Shown here: piece by piece, positions 51,234 to 60,735 of the stretch
Position numbering within the stretch: the first letter of the stretch is position 1
Layout: the number at the start of each line of letters is the position of its first letter
Assembly: GCF_003131205.1 (NCBI RefSeq)
Contig: NZ_QFFY01000004.1
Coordinates: forward strand, 1-64,000
Direction: 5' to 3'
DNA: 64,000 nt
Origin: Occallatibacter savannae
GTDB lineage: Bacteria; Acidobacteriota; Terriglobia; Terriglobales; Acidobacteriaceae
Position numbers and translations under genes: made by a program
The notes under the pieces: generated by a model
What the model was told of the DNA's origin: nothing
What the model saw: the letters and a program-made list of their open reading frames with translations, nothing else
Database searches by the model: none

Positions 51234-51731
51234 TTATGGCGAAGAGCAATTCCATTGAGAGTTGAAAGTCTCTTCGTCTGCTTTGACTAGATCGGCCACA
51301 GCAATAGTGTAGACACCACCGCAGGCTTGCCTCCATTGGTTGTAGCCTTCCTCGTAATCAGGGAGAGTACGTCCTTGCTCGATCAGCTTTGTCACGCTGC
51401 GGTCTAATGCTTCTCGGGAAATCGGTGTGTGGCCGATGTTCGTTGGGCTCGGCCCGCCGGAGCAGTTCTTTAAATGGATTCCGGATATCCGCACGTGGAC
51501 GATGACGCCGGCGTTCGGAAGTCTTTCAATCCGAAGAACGGTGATCGTTGAGGACTCTTCCCCCCTGCGCGTTCGGTAGGACCACACCTGCCCGGGGCTG
51601 AACTTCGGGTCCGTGGCGGCTTGCGGCGCAACGCATGTTTTTGCGCGTCCATCTGTACCCTGCTGCGCCATCGATGAATGGCTGAGGATAACTAGCAATA
51701 TGAAAATGAGGAAGGACCGTACTTTGGCCAA
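51234..51731 (-). CDS. uncharacterised secreted protein inserted in the prp cluster
   Basis: 165 aa, not recognised. A signal peptide (VRSFLIFILLVILSHSSMAQ) is followed by a beta-rich mature part (FSPGQVWSYRTRRGEESSTITVLRIE, VIVHVRISGIHLKNC) and a helical end. A TTG start at 51731 is preferred because AGGAGAG lies about 5 bases before it; a GTG at 51761 is also open. It sits between prpC and prpD, where no such gene is usual, and its codon use is less GC-rich than its neighbours. A recent insertion is the simplest reading. Confidence 0.6.
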   Translation of the reverse strand: MAKVRSFLIFILLVILSHSSMAQQGTDGRAKTCVAPQAATDPKFSPGQVWSYRTRRGEESSTITVLRIERLPNAGVIVHVRISGIHLKNCSGGPSPTNIGHTPISREALDRSVTKLIEQGRTLPDYEEGYNQWRQACGGVYTIAVADLVKADEETFNSQWNCSSP

Positions 51732-51776
51732 GGTCTCTCCTGGCAGGCACCGTCTGGTCACAAGCGAGACATGGCC

Positions 51777-52940
51777 TTATGTGCGCTGGTCGATGGGAAC
51801 GAAGGGTTTTGGTTCGGGGCCGGTGTAGTTGGCTGAGGGGCGGATGATTTTGCCGTCCTGGCGCTGCTCGATGACGTGGGCGCACCAGCCGGCGGTGCGG
51901 GCGATGACGAAGAGCGGGGTGAAGAGGTCGACGGGGATGCCCATCAGGTCGTAGGCGACGGCGCTGTACCAGTCGAGATTGGGGAACATGCGCTTGGCGT
52001 CGTGCATGGTGGACTCGATGCGCTCGGCTACGTTGAAGAGGCGCATGTCTACAGCGATGGTTGAGAGGCGGCGGGCGACTTCTTTGATGATGTCGCTGCG
52101 TGGGTCGCTGATGGTGTAGACCGGGTGGCCGAAGCCGATGATGACCTCGCGCTCGCCTACGCGCCAGCGCATATCGGCTTCTGCTTCGTCAGGGCGGCGA
52201 TAGCGCTTTTGAATTTCGAGAGCGACTTCGTTGGCGCCACCGTGCTTGGGACCTTTGAGCGCGCCGATGGCGCCGGCGATGCAGGAGTAGATGTCGGAGC
52301 CCGTTCCGGCGATGACGCGCGCTGTGAAAGTGGAGGCGTTGAATTCGTGCTCGGCGTAGAGGATGAGCGAGGTCTGCATGGCCTGGACCCACTCAGGGCT
52401 GGGGGCGGTGCCGTGCAGCAGATGGAGGAAGTGAGCGGCGATGGAGTCTTCGAAGCGTTCGACCTCGATGCGACGTCCGTTGCGCGCGTAGTGGTGCCAG
52501 TAGATGAGCATGGAGCCGAGCGAGGCGAGGAGAGCGTCGGAGATTTTGCGCGCGCCGGATTCTTTGTGGGCTTCGCCTTCGGGCAACACGCAGCCGAGGA
52601 CGGAGACGCCGGTGCGGAGGACGTCCATGGGATGTGTGGAGGGCGGGAGTAGTTCGAGCGCCTGCTTGACGGCGGCGGGAAGACTGCGGAGCGGGCGCAG
52701 GCTGGCCTTGTATGCGGCGAGCTCGGGCGCTGTGGGGAGTTTGCCGTGAATGAGAAGGTAGGCGACCTCTTCGAATTCGCAATGCGCGGCGAGATCGTGG
52801 ATGTCGTAGCCGCGGTAGTGCAGGTCGTTGCCGGTGTGGCCCACGGTGCAGAGCGCGGTGGAGCCGGCGGGTGTGCCGGAGAGCGCGACGGATTTTTTGG
52901 GCTTGAACGCGGGCGGCGTTGAGGTGGATTCGTTGCTCAT
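51777..52940 (-). CDS. prpC: 2-methylcitrate synthase / citrate synthase
   Basis: 387 aa. It condenses propionyl-CoA with oxaloacetate. Citrate synthase motifs: [48 protein letters not shown] (catalytic His), [12 protein letters not shown] and [13 protein letters not shown]. The neighbours prpB and prpD and the short length favour the methylcitrate enzyme, but such enzymes often also make citrate. Confidence 0.93.
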   Translation of the reverse strand: MSNESTSTPPAFKPKKSVALSGTPAGSTALCTVGHTGNDLHYRGYDIHDLAAHCEFEEVAYLLIHGKLPTAPELAAYKASLRPLRSLPAAVKQALELLPPSTHPMDVLRTGVSVLGCVLPEGEAHKESGARKISDALLASLGSMLIYWHHYARNGRRIEVERFEDSIAAHFLHLLHGTAPSPEWVQAMQTSLILYAEHEFNASTFTARVIAGTGSDIYSCIAGAIGALKGPKHGGANEVALEIQKRYRRPDEAEADMRWRVGEREVIIGFGHPVYTISDPRSDIIKEVARRLSTIAVDMRLFNVAERIESTMHDAKRMFPNLDWYSAVAYDLMGIPVDLFTPLFVIARTAGWCAHVIEQRQDGKIIRPSANYTGPEPKPFVPIDQRT

Positions 52941-52987
52941 GGGGATCTCCGCAGAGCTTGAAGCTATCGGATCAGAGGAACGGGTGT

Positions 52988-53890
52988 CTACTTCGCGTCC
53001 TTGTTGCGGGCGAAGAGCGCGTCGAGTTTTTGTTCGTAAGCGTGGTAGTCGAGGAATTTGTAGAGGTCGGCGCGGGTTTGCATCTGCGGGACGAGGTGCT
53101 TCTGCGTGCCTTCGCTGCGAATGGCCTCGTAGACCTGAAGGGCAGCGGCGTTCATGGCGCGATACGCGGCGCAGCAGTAGAGGATGATGTCGACGCCAGC
53201 GCGGGCGAGCTCATCGCGCGTCCAGAGAGGGGTCTGGCCGAACTCGGTGATGTTGGCGAGGATGGGGACGCCGACGGCCTTGCGGAATTGCGTGTACTGG
53301 TCGAGCTCGGTGACGGCTTCGGCGAAGATCATGTCGGCCCCGGCGGCGACGTAGGCCTGGGCGCGTTCGATCGCGGATTGAGGACCTTCGTTGGCGAGGG
53401 CGTCCGTGCGGGCCATCAGGACGAAGTGATTGTCGGTTCGGGCGTCGACGGCAGCCTTGATGCGGTCGACCATCTCTTCGGCGGGAACGAGTTCTTTGCC
53501 GGGGCGGTGACCGCAGCGTTTTGCGCCGACCTGGTCCTCCATGTGCACGGCGGCTGCTCCCGCTTTGATCATGGAGCGAATGGTGCGTGCGATGTTGAAG
53601 GCGCTGCCCCAGCCGGTGTCGATGTCGACGAGGAGGGGCAGTGAGGTGACATCGGTGATGCGGCGAACGTCGGTCAGGACGTCTTCGAGGGTGCTGATGC
53701 CGAGGTCAGGCATGCCGAGAGAGTTGGCTGCGACTCCGCCGCCGGAGACGTAGAGGGCGCGGTAGCCGGTGGCCTCGGCCATACGGGCGCTGTAGGCGTT
53801 GATGGCGCCGACGATCTGGAGGGGCTTTTCTTCGGCGACTGCGGCGCGAAAGCGGGCACCGGGGGTTGCGTTATTTGCGGAGGCTGCCAT
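52988..53890 (-). CDS. prpB: methylisocitrate lyase
   Basis: 300 aa. It cleaves 2-methylisocitrate to pyruvate and succinate. Motifs: [29 protein letters not shown] (metal-binding Asp), [17 protein letters not shown] with the KRCGH catalytic signature, and RTDALANEG. First gene of the prp cluster, 47 bp before prpC. Start at 53890; the open frame upstream is not protein-like. Confidence 0.95.
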   Translation of the reverse strand: MAASANNATPGARFRAAVAEEKPLQIVGAINAYSARMAEATGYRALYVSGGGVAANSLGMPDLGISTLEDVLTDVRRITDVTSLPLLVDIDTGWGSAFNIARTIRSMIKAGAAAVHMEDQVGAKRCGHRPGKELVPAEEMVDRIKAAVDARTDNHFVLMARTDALANEGPQSAIERAQAYVAAGADMIFAEAVTELDQYTQFRKAVGVPILANITEFGQTPLWTRDELARAGVDIILYCCAAYRAMNAAALQVYEAIRSEGTQKHLVPQMQTRADLYKFLDYHAYEQKLDALFARNKDAK

Positions 53891-54041
53891 GGGCTTTCCG
53901 TTTGATGTCTCGGGGGCATCATAGCAGCCTGGCAATACGGCGGAATCGGGTTGGCTCATTTGCGGGGGTGAGCCGGCGGTGCGACAATCATTGCCGTCGC
54001 GGCCCGCTGTTCCCATCGCCGCTGGAGGAGAAACGAAACCT

Positions 54042-54584
54042 ATGAAGCATCTTCTCGTTTGTGCCGGACTTCTATTTGCAGCAACCACCGTTATCGCTCA
54101 GCAGAAAGCGCCAGCCAGCCCTCCGCAGAAGGCGACTGGAACTATCGGCGGACATGAGGTAACAATTACTTACTCGTCGCCGGGTGTGAAGGGGCGCGAG
54201 GGCAAGATCTTCACCAAGGACGGATTGATCAGCCATAACCCGCATTACCCGGTGTGGCGTGCCGGAGCGAACGCGGCAACGACGCTGGAAACTGCGGGCG
54301 ATCTGATGATCGGCGATCTGCATGTGCCTGCAGGGAAGTACACGCTGTTTGTCGACATTTCGGATCCGGATCAGTGGACGCTGATCGTGAACAAGAAGAC
54401 GGGCGAGTGGGGCCTTGCATACGACGGGTCGCAGGATCTGGGAAAGACCAAGATGCATATGAGCAAGCCTTCATCGATGGTCGAGAACCTGAAGTGGGAG
54501 GTCAAGGGTGAAGGCAGCAAGGGCACGATCTCGCTGGCGTGGGAAGAGCACGAGGGATCGGTGCCGGTAATGGCTCATAAGTAG
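54042..54584 (+). CDS. secreted DUF2911 protein
   Basis: 180 aa with signal peptide ([17 protein letters not shown]). DUF2911 hallmarks: [65 protein letters not shown]. The family is of unknown function and common in Bacteroidetes and Acidobacteria. GGAGGAG lies about 10 bases before the ATG. A hairpin follows the stop. Confidence 0.88.
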   Translation: MKHLLVCAGLLFAATTVIAQQKAPASPPQKATGTIGGHEVTITYSSPGVKGREGKIFTKDGLISHNPHYPVWRAGANAATTLETAGDLMIGDLHVPAGKYTLFVDISDPDQWTLIVNKKTGEWGLAYDGSQDLGKTKMHMSKPSSMVENLKWEVKGEGSKGTISLAWEEHEGSVPVMAHK

Positions 54585-54600
54585 CTTGAACAAGAAGGCG

Positions 54601-54621
54601 GGGTGGAGAGGGCATCCACCC
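54601..54621 (+). terminator. hairpin after the DUF2911 gene
   Basis: GGGTGGA-gagggca-TCCACCC, with further GGC/GCC pairing outside. No long T-run follows, so termination strength is uncertain. Confidence 0.5.
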
Positions 54622-54672
54622 TGCCATTAAGATAGAGATAGAGGTCGATCGTTCCAGGAGACTAGAAGAGCC

Positions 54673-55038
54673 TTGCCCCTTTACCCATACCGCTGCACGT
54701 CGTGCGGCCATCGATTTGAGAAGATCCAGAGTTTTTCGTCCGAGCCGGAGAAGGTGTGTCCGAACTGCGGGAAGGAGACGCTGGTGCGGCCGTTGACGGC
54801 TCCGCGTTTCCAGTTCAAGGGATCGGGCTGGTATATCAACGACTACGCGCCGAAGGGCGGCTCGGAGGGCTCGTCGGAGACTTCGACGGAGAGCAAGCCG
54901 GCGGAGAGCAAGGATGCGGCAAAGACGGCCGATGCGCCGAGTGAAAGCGGGACGGCATCTGCTCCTGCGACGCCTGCTCCGGCAGCCGCGCCCGCTCCAA
55001 GCTCGTCTACGCTGAAGAGCAGCACTGACAGCAAGTAG
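54673..55038 (+). CDS. FmdB-family zinc ribbon protein
   Basis: 121 aa starting at TTG. The N-terminal FmdB ribbon is CTSCGHRFEKIQSFSSEPEK followed by VCPNCG, then APRFQFKGSGWYINDYAPKG. The last ~55 residues are low-complexity Ser/Ala/Pro/Glu-rich. The family was named from formamidase regulation but its role is generally unknown. It lies 34 bp before mutS2 on the same strand. Confidence 0.9.
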   Translation: MPLYPYRCTSCGHRFEKIQSFSSEPEKVCPNCGKETLVRPLTAPRFQFKGSGWYINDYAPKGGSEGSSETSTESKPAESKDAAKTADAPSESGTASAPATPAPAAAPAPSSSTLKSSTDSK

Positions 55039-55072
55039 GCTCTCACTGCGCCAATTAGAATCAGGGCTGTAG

Positions 55073-57544
55073 ATGCCGCTCATCGAGCCCATTCCGTTTC
55101 CGGTTGAGAATGCCGATACGGTTTCCCTGGAATGGGAGCCGCTGCTGGCGTTTGTTGCCGGGTATGCGGCTTCGAAGGTCGGCAGAGAAGGCATTCTGAA
55201 TCTGCGTCCTTCGACGGACGAGGCGTGGATGACGCGCCAGCATCAGCTCTGGAGCGAGGTCGCGCTGCTGCTGCAGGAGCAGGTGTCAATCCCGCTGGGC
55301 GGGCTCTTCGATCCAACACAACTAGCGGCGAAGGCGCAGATTCCCGACGCTGCGCTTGAGGCTGCTGAGCTGCAGTCCGTGGCGCGGCTGGCACATGATG
55401 TGGGGGCGTGGCAGGCATTGCTGCGCGAACCTCCGGCGCGGCTTGCGGACAAGCTGCCGGGGTTGACCGAGCTGTCGGCGCCGCTTGCGGGATCTTCGCT
55501 GAAGGCGCTGGCCGAGTCGATCGAACGCAAGATCATGCCGGATGGAACATTGGCGGACGATGCTTCGCCGGAGCTGAACCGCATCAGGCGCGAGCAGGAG
55601 CGGCAGCAGCGGGCCATTGAGGAGTCGCTGCGGTCGGCGCTACGCAGGCTTTCGGGTGAGGGATCGACGCAGGACGATGTGATCACGATTCGCGGAGACC
55701 GGTTTGTGATTCCGGTGAGAAGCGAGTTGAAGCGGCGCGTGTCGGGCGTGGTGCACGGGGCAAGCTCGTCGGGGCAGACGGTGTACGTGGAGCCGCTGGA
55801 GACGATCGAGCAGAACAACGAGCTTGTCCGGCTGATTGAAGAGGAGCAGGCGGAGATACACCGGATCTTTGTCGCGTTGACGCGGCAGGTGGGCGGATAC
55901 GCGCAATCGCTGGTGGAAGGCGCGCGAGTGCTCGCGGTTGTGGACACGATGGCGGCTCGCGCGCGGTTTGCGCGGGACTACAACTCCGTTGTTCCTACTT
56001 TTGGACCGACTCAATTGCGGCTTGAAGAGGCGCGGCATCCGTTGCTGGAGCGGCATCTACGTGCGAACCGAGGGAGCGTGGTTCCGTTGACGCTGGAACT
56101 GACGGCGGATAAGCGGCAACTGATTATCAGCGGGCCGAATACCGGGGGCAAGACGGTGACGCTGAAGACGACGGCTCTGCTGGCGATGATGGCGCAGGCG
56201 GGGTTGCCGGTGCCGGCGGCGCGGGCGGCGTTTCTGGTGTTCTCGGCGTTTCTGGCGGATATTGGAGATGCGCAGTCGATCGAGGCGGAGCTGTCGACGT
56301 TTTCGGCGCACATCGTGAATCTGAACCGGCTGTCGCAGCTTGCGGATGAGCGGGCGCTGGTGCTGCTGGATGAGCTTGGATCGGCGACGGATCCGGAAGA
56401 GGGATCGGCGCTAGCCGTAGCAGTAGCTGCGCACTTCCTTGAGTGTCGCGCGTGGACGCTGATTTCTACGCATCACACCTCGCTCAAGGTGTATGGGGCG
56501 AACACGCCGGGCGTGTTGAACGCGGCGGCGGGCGTGGATGAGGTGACGCTGGTGCCGAATTACCAGCTGCGGCTGGGAGTGCCGGGGGCTTCGGCTGGAA
56601 TTCAGACGGCGGAGCGGCTGGGGTTGAATCGCACGATCATTGCGGGGGCGCGCGAGCGGCTGGGATCGCAACAGGTGGACATTGCGCGATTTCTCGACCG
56701 GCTCCACAAGGAGCTTACGCAGCTCGAGGAGGATCGCAAGGCTGCGCGGGAGCAGCAGTACGCGCTGAACCGGGAGCGCAAGCGGCTGGAGCGCGAGGGT
56801 GATGTGGAGGTGCGGAACCGTACGCGCGAACTGGAGCAGAAACTCGCTTCGCTCATGAAGGAGTTTGAGTTTCAGATGCGCGAGAATGTGCGGGCCGTGG
56901 AGGACCGCGCAGCGCAGCAGAAGTTGTCGAAGGAAGCGGAGCGGCGCATTACGCGGCTGCGGCGGGAATTTCAGGAGAGCTTCAACCAGACGGTGGTTGC
57001 GCATCGGACCGGTGCGGATGCGGGAGATGCGAATGCACAGCCGCATGTGGTGCGGCATGTCTCGGCGGGCGACCAGGTCCGGCTGAAGTCGATGGGGAAG
57101 ATCGCCGTGGTGCAGCGCGAGGTGGAGAAGGACGTGTTCGAGGTTGCGCTCGGGCCAATCAAGATGCGGGTGAAGCGGGACGATATCTCCGAGGTGGTAA
57201 AGTTGGCGGTACAGCAAGCGGAGCGGCCGGACCCGCTAGCGGCGGCGCGAAAGCAGAAGGGCGTGCATGTTTCGGTGAGCAGCGCGAACACCGACGATAT
57301 GCGGATGGAGATCAACCTAATCGGGCGCACCGTCGATGAAGCGACCGAGGAGTTGGAGAAATATCTCGACCGGGCGTTTCTGGCGGGGTTGCCGCGCGTG
57401 CGGGTAATCCACGGGCACGGCGCGGGGATTCTGCGGCGCGGGGTGCGGGATTTTTTGAAGTCGCATCCGCACGTGGCGGGAATTGCAGAGGCTGCGCAGA
57501 ATGAGGGCGGCCAGGGTGCTACGGTGGTGGAGCTGAGGCAGTAG
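55073..57544 (+). CDS. mutS2: endonuclease MutS2
   Basis: 823 aa. The MutS core ATPase has Walker A GPNTGGKT at residues 354-361 and Walker B LVLLDELGSATDPEEG, with the STHHTSLK switch. A long coiled-coil clamp (about 530-640) and a KOW-like region precede the C-terminal Smr nuclease domain (about 745-823, with VIHGHGAGILRRGVRDFL). MutS2 suppresses recombination or rescues stalled ribosomes, depending on species. Full length for the family. Confidence 0.96.
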   Translation: MPLIEPIPFPVENADTVSLEWEPLLAFVAGYAASKVGREGILNLRPSTDEAWMTRQHQLWSEVALLLQEQVSIPLGGLFDPTQLAAKAQIPDAALEAAELQSVARLAHDVGAWQALLREPPARLADKLPGLTELSAPLAGSSLKALAESIERKIMPDGTLADDASPELNRIRREQERQQRAIEESLRSALRRLSGEGSTQDDVITIRGDRFVIPVRSELKRRVSGVVHGASSSGQTVYVEPLETIEQNNELVRLIEEEQAEIHRIFVALTRQVGGYAQSLVEGARVLAVVDTMAARARFARDYNSVVPTFGPTQLRLEEARHPLLERHLRANRGSVVPLTLELTADKRQLIISGPNTGGKTVTLKTTALLAMMAQAGLPVPAARAAFLVFSAFLADIGDAQSIEAELSTFSAHIVNLNRLSQLADERALVLLDELGSATDPEEGSALAVAVAAHFLECRAWTLISTHHTSLKVYGANTPGVLNAAAGVDEVTLVPNYQLRLGVPGASAGIQTAERLGLNRTIIAGARERLGSQQVDIARFLDRLHKELTQLEEDRKAAREQQYALNRERKRLEREGDVEVRNRTRELEQKLASLMKEFEFQMRENVRAVEDRAAQQKLSKEAERRITRLRREFQESFNQTVVAHRTGADAGDANAQPHVVRHVSAGDQVRLKSMGKIAVVQREVEKDVFEVALGPIKMRVKRDDISEVVKLAVQQAERPDPLAAARKQKGVHVSVSSANTDDMRMEINLIGRTVDEATEELEKYLDRAFLAGLPRVRVIHGHGAGILRRGVRDFLKSHPHVAGIAEAAQNEGGQGATVVELRQ

Positions 57545-57579
57545 TTTTCGAACCGATCTCAGCTGCGGCGATCAGCGGA

Positions 57580-58596
57580 TCAGGCTGTGCCGTCTCGCTC
57601 TACTGCTTTGGATGATGCCGAGGTCCAGCTTTGACCTTCTGTAAGCGGCTCAACCGAGTGGGAGAGTCCAGCATGAGAGGCTGCGTTGAGCAGGCGCGGG
57701 AGCGGCTCGTCCATGGGCTCGCGGCCGAGGCGGAACGTGCCGTAGTGCATGGGGATCATGACCTCGGCTTTGAGATCGATGAACGCGCGGAAAGCCTCTT
57801 CGGGGCTGGTGTGGACGGAGCGATAGCTGTCCGGGAAATAGGCGCCGATGGGAAGCAGCGCGATCTCGGGACGAAGACGGCGGCCGATTTCGGTGAAGCC
57901 GTTGAAGTATGCAGTGTCGCCGGAGTGGTAGATGGTGGGGCCGCTTGCCGACGCGATTACATATCCGCCAAAGCCGCGATGCGTGTCGTTGAACATGCGT
58001 GCACCCCAATGGCGAGCGGGTGTTGCGGTAATGGTGATGGCCGCGGAGCTGGCATTCTGATGGCGCGAGTTGCCAGCAGCTAAATCGATGAGGCGCGGCT
58101 TGAGGCTGGCTGGCTGAGAATCTTCTCCGAGTTGAGCTGATTGCCACCACTGGAGAGTCTCGATGCGAGAGAAGCCGAGATCCTGCACGAGGTCTTCGAC
58201 TCCCGTAGACACGATTGCGACGGGAGTAGCCAGCCCACGACGGCGCATCTCACGCGTGATGGCACGGAGGGATGGCCGGTTCAGGTGGTCCATGTGCGCG
58301 TGGGTGAGAAGGACGGCGTCGATTGGAGGGAGATCGGCGATGCGAATGCCGGGACGGCGCTGGCGACGTAGGACGATGAGGCGCGTGGCGAAGACGGGGT
58401 CGATGAGCAGAGCTTTGCCTGCGGTCTGGATGAGGAAGGACGAGTGCCCGATGAAAGTGATTGAAGTCTGGCCGTCGTTGATGATGGGCGGAGCTGACGG
58501 GGCGCCGGCGAGCGGCTGAGCGTGGCTCTCGCGTACCAGACGCCAGAGTTGGCCAAGTTTTCTCATCCAGAACGGGATTCTGAGCGTGTTTGCCAC
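57580..58596 (-). CDS. MBL-fold metallohydrolase (UlaG/NAPE-PLD-like)
   Basis: 338 aa. The zinc motif LLTHAHMDHLNRPS (H-x-H-x-D-H) is at about residues 100-113, with later His ligands in YHSGDTAYFNG and MIPMHYGTFRLGREP. The IGHSSFLIQTAGKALLIDPVF start and AGDTAYF-type motif place it with the UlaG/NAPE-PLD group that cuts phosphodiester or lactone bonds. It may be a lipid hydrolase. It is convergent with mutS2, 35 bp apart. Confidence 0.87.
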   Translation of the reverse strand: MANTLRIPFWMRKLGQLWRLVRESHAQPLAGAPSAPPIINDGQTSITFIGHSSFLIQTAGKALLIDPVFATRLIVLRRQRRPGIRIADLPPIDAVLLTHAHMDHLNRPSLRAITREMRRRGLATPVAIVSTGVEDLVQDLGFSRIETLQWWQSAQLGEDSQPASLKPRLIDLAAGNSRHQNASSAAITITATPARHWGARMFNDTHRGFGGYVIASASGPTIYHSGDTAYFNGFTEIGRRLRPEIALLPIGAYFPDSYRSVHTSPEEAFRAFIDLKAEVMIPMHYGTFRLGREPMDEPLPRLLNAASHAGLSHSVEPLTEGQSWTSASSKAVERDGTA

Positions 58597-58656
58597 CTTG
58601 AATATAGATGTGTGAGCGAGGGAAAAGACGCGGAACCGTGGAACGTGCCTGGTGCG

Positions 58657-59838
58657 TCAGAGAGCGCGGGCGGCGGCAACGGCGGAGGCCCAGGCCCATT
58701 GGAAGTTGAAGCCACCGAGGTGGCCGGTGACGTCGACGGCTTCTCCGATGAAGAAGAGGCCGGGGATTGTGCGAGCTTCCATGGTGCGGGAGCTGAGGCC
58801 GGCTGTGTCGATGCCGCCCGCGGTGACTTCAGCCTTTTCGAAGCCCTCTGTGCCGGTGGGGTGAAAGCGCCAATGGTGCAGGCTGCGCTCGGCTGATTCG
58901 AGGGCAGGGTTGGTCCAGCGCTGGGGAGCGGCGACGTCGGCGAGGTGAGCAGCGAGGCGATGCGGCAGGGCTGACTGCAGAGCCGAACGGAAGGCGGTGT
59001 TGTCACGGCGAGCGCCTGTTTTAAGCAAAGGGCTGAGGAGGCTCGAGATTGCGGGAGCGAAGTCGATTTCGACTGGCTCGTCGTGGCGCAAGTAAGAAGA
59101 GGCCTGGAGGATTGCCGGGCCGCTCAGGCCGCGATGCGTGAAGAGGAGTTTCTCGCGAAAGGCGGGGCCGCGCGGTGCTTGTGCGGTCACGTCAGCGGAG
59201 ACGCCGGTGAGTTCGGTCCAGCTTTTTTCCACGCCGCTGAGGAGAAGGGGAACGAGAGCGGGCCGGGGCTCGATGATTTGGAGGCCGAACTGACGGGCGA
59301 GATCGTATGTGAGGCCGGTTGCGCCCATTTTGGGGATGGAGAGGCCGCCGGTTGCGACGACCAGCGCAGCAGATTTGAACTCGCCCGCGCTTGAGCGGAT
59401 GTGGAACTCGCCGGTCGTGTGCTCGACGGAGATGTCGCGCGCGTTGAGTTGGATGTCGACATGGCCGCGGTCGCACTCGGCGAGGAGCATGTCGAGGATC
59501 TGACGGGAGGAGTTGTCGCAGAAGAGCTGGCCCAGTGTCTTCTCGTGCCATTGAATTCGGTAGCGCTCGACAAGTTCGAGGAAGTGCCGGGGCTGGTAGA
59601 GAGCGAGGGCTGATTTCGCGAAGTGCGGGTTGGAGGAGATGAAGTTCTCGGGGGTGGTGTGGATGTTGGTGAAGTTGCACCGACCGCCGCCGGAGATGAG
59701 GATCTTGCGGCCCGGCTGCGGATTGTGTTCGAGGACGAGGACGCCTTTGCTGCGCTGGCCGGCGACTGAGGCGCACATGAGCCCGGCGGCACCTGCGCCG
59801 AGGATGATGATGTCGAACTGGCGCGGTGCGGCGGACAC
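58657..59838 (-). CDS. NAD(P)/FAD-dependent oxidoreductase, HI0933/BaiN-like
   Basis: 393 aa flavoprotein. Dinucleotide motif IIILGAGAAGLMCASVAG at about residues 9-26, followed by the family signature RKILISGGGRCNFTN, VVATGGLSIPKMGATG, and the C-terminal FIGEAVDVTGHLGGFNFQWAWASA. BaiN acts on bile-acid intermediates in gut clostridia, but most homologues have no known substrate. Confidence 0.9.
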   Translation of the reverse strand: MSAAPRQFDIIILGAGAAGLMCASVAGQRSKGVLVLEHNPQPGRKILISGGGRCNFTNIHTTPENFISSNPHFAKSALALYQPRHFLELVERYRIQWHEKTLGQLFCDNSSRQILDMLLAECDRGHVDIQLNARDISVEHTTGEFHIRSSAGEFKSAALVVATGGLSIPKMGATGLTYDLARQFGLQIIEPRPALVPLLLSGVEKSWTELTGVSADVTAQAPRGPAFREKLLFTHRGLSGPAILQASSYLRHDEPVEIDFAPAISSLLSPLLKTGARRDNTAFRSALQSALPHRLAAHLADVAAPQRWTNPALESAERSLHHWRFHPTGTEGFEKAEVTAGGIDTAGLSSRTMEARTIPGLFFIGEAVDVTGHLGGFNFQWAWASAVAAARAL

Positions 59839-59943
59839 TTCTCCATTGTCGTCGAAGGTGTGGCTGCGAGTGTGCGTGAGAGGCAGATTCGGCGCAGGAA
59901 TTATCTCAGGGGCTAATGCCCGGGACTCTTTAGCGGCTCAAGC

Positions 59944-59965
59944 AGCACGACTAAACGTCGTGCCC
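59944..59965. terminator. small hairpin in the 59839-60017 gap
   Basis: GCACGAC-taaac-GTCGTGC followed by CCTTTC. It may end the transcript of the membrane-protein gene at 60018-60626. Nothing else is seen in this gap. Confidence 0.4.
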
Positions 59966-60017
59966 TTTCACTGAGCAGCTTCGACGAAGTTCTCACCAAG
60001 ATATCGAGCGAAGCGGC

Positions 60018-60626
60018 TCACCGAGCGGCCTTCATCTTCTGGTCGATTTCGTTTACGCGGTCTACGGCTTCGGTCAGGTCGAGCTGGTAGTTCGAACGGA
60101 CGAAAGCGACTGCATCGATCTTGCGCCCCTGCTGCAGGAGTGCGCGGATGGAGGCTTCATCATCGGGGCCGGGAGATTCGGTCTTGTCCATGTGGAGGAA
60201 TTCGAGAATCTGCTTGCGAAGCTTCTCATAATAAGCGGATCTGCCTCCGTACCCGTCGGACATCGGGACCGGGTCGCCTGTCGTGAGGATCGTGAGTCTG
60301 CAGTGGGGTACGTTGCTGCTGCCGGCCATCTCCTCCACGGTGATGCCGCGCATTTCGCTGAACGGCAAGGTTCCGCTGGCCAGCCTGAACGCGCGTCGCC
60401 GAACCCATTGCACCTGCTGGCCGGCGAGATCGAAGGTGACGGTCTCTCGCCGCCATGTCAGGAATGCGAAGAGCGAAAAGAATCCGGCGGCAGCCCACCA
60501 GTTTCGCATGTTGTGAGCGAGTCCCAGATAGACGAAGAAACAGACAATGCAGAGGTAGACGACGGAGAGCCAGACGCTGCTGTCGACTACTACCAACTCC
60601 TGGTTTGTCTTGCGGGCAACGTGCAT
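60018..60626 (-). CDS. uncharacterised membrane protein
   Basis: 202 aa from ATG 60626 (ATG 60665 also open). Two adjacent membrane helices (WLSVVYLCIVCFFVYLGLA; WWAAAGFFSLFAFLTW) are followed by a cytoplasmic beta domain with PH-like pattern (ETVTFDLAGQQVQWVRRRAFRL, LPFSEMRGITVEEM) and a helical C-terminus with ALLQQGRKIDAVAFVRS. The function is unknown. Divergent from the isoprenoid-fold gene. Confidence 0.7.
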   Translation of the reverse strand: MHVARKTNQELVVVDSSVWLSVVYLCIVCFFVYLGLAHNMRNWWAAAGFFSLFAFLTWRRETVTFDLAGQQVQWVRRRAFRLASGTLPFSEMRGITVEEMAGSSNVPHCRLTILTTGDPVPMSDGYGGRSAYYEKLRKQILEFLHMDKTESPGPDDEASIRALLQQGRKIDAVAFVRSNYQLDLTEAVDRVNEIDQKMKAAR

Positions 60627-60735
60627 GGGCTTCAATATGGCATGAAAGCCCGCGAAACTCAGCAATTCTCTCGGGCGCGGGGATTCCGGGAGTCACCGGA
60701 ACTGCTGCCGCTGCGATTGCGTAGTTCTCGACAGC

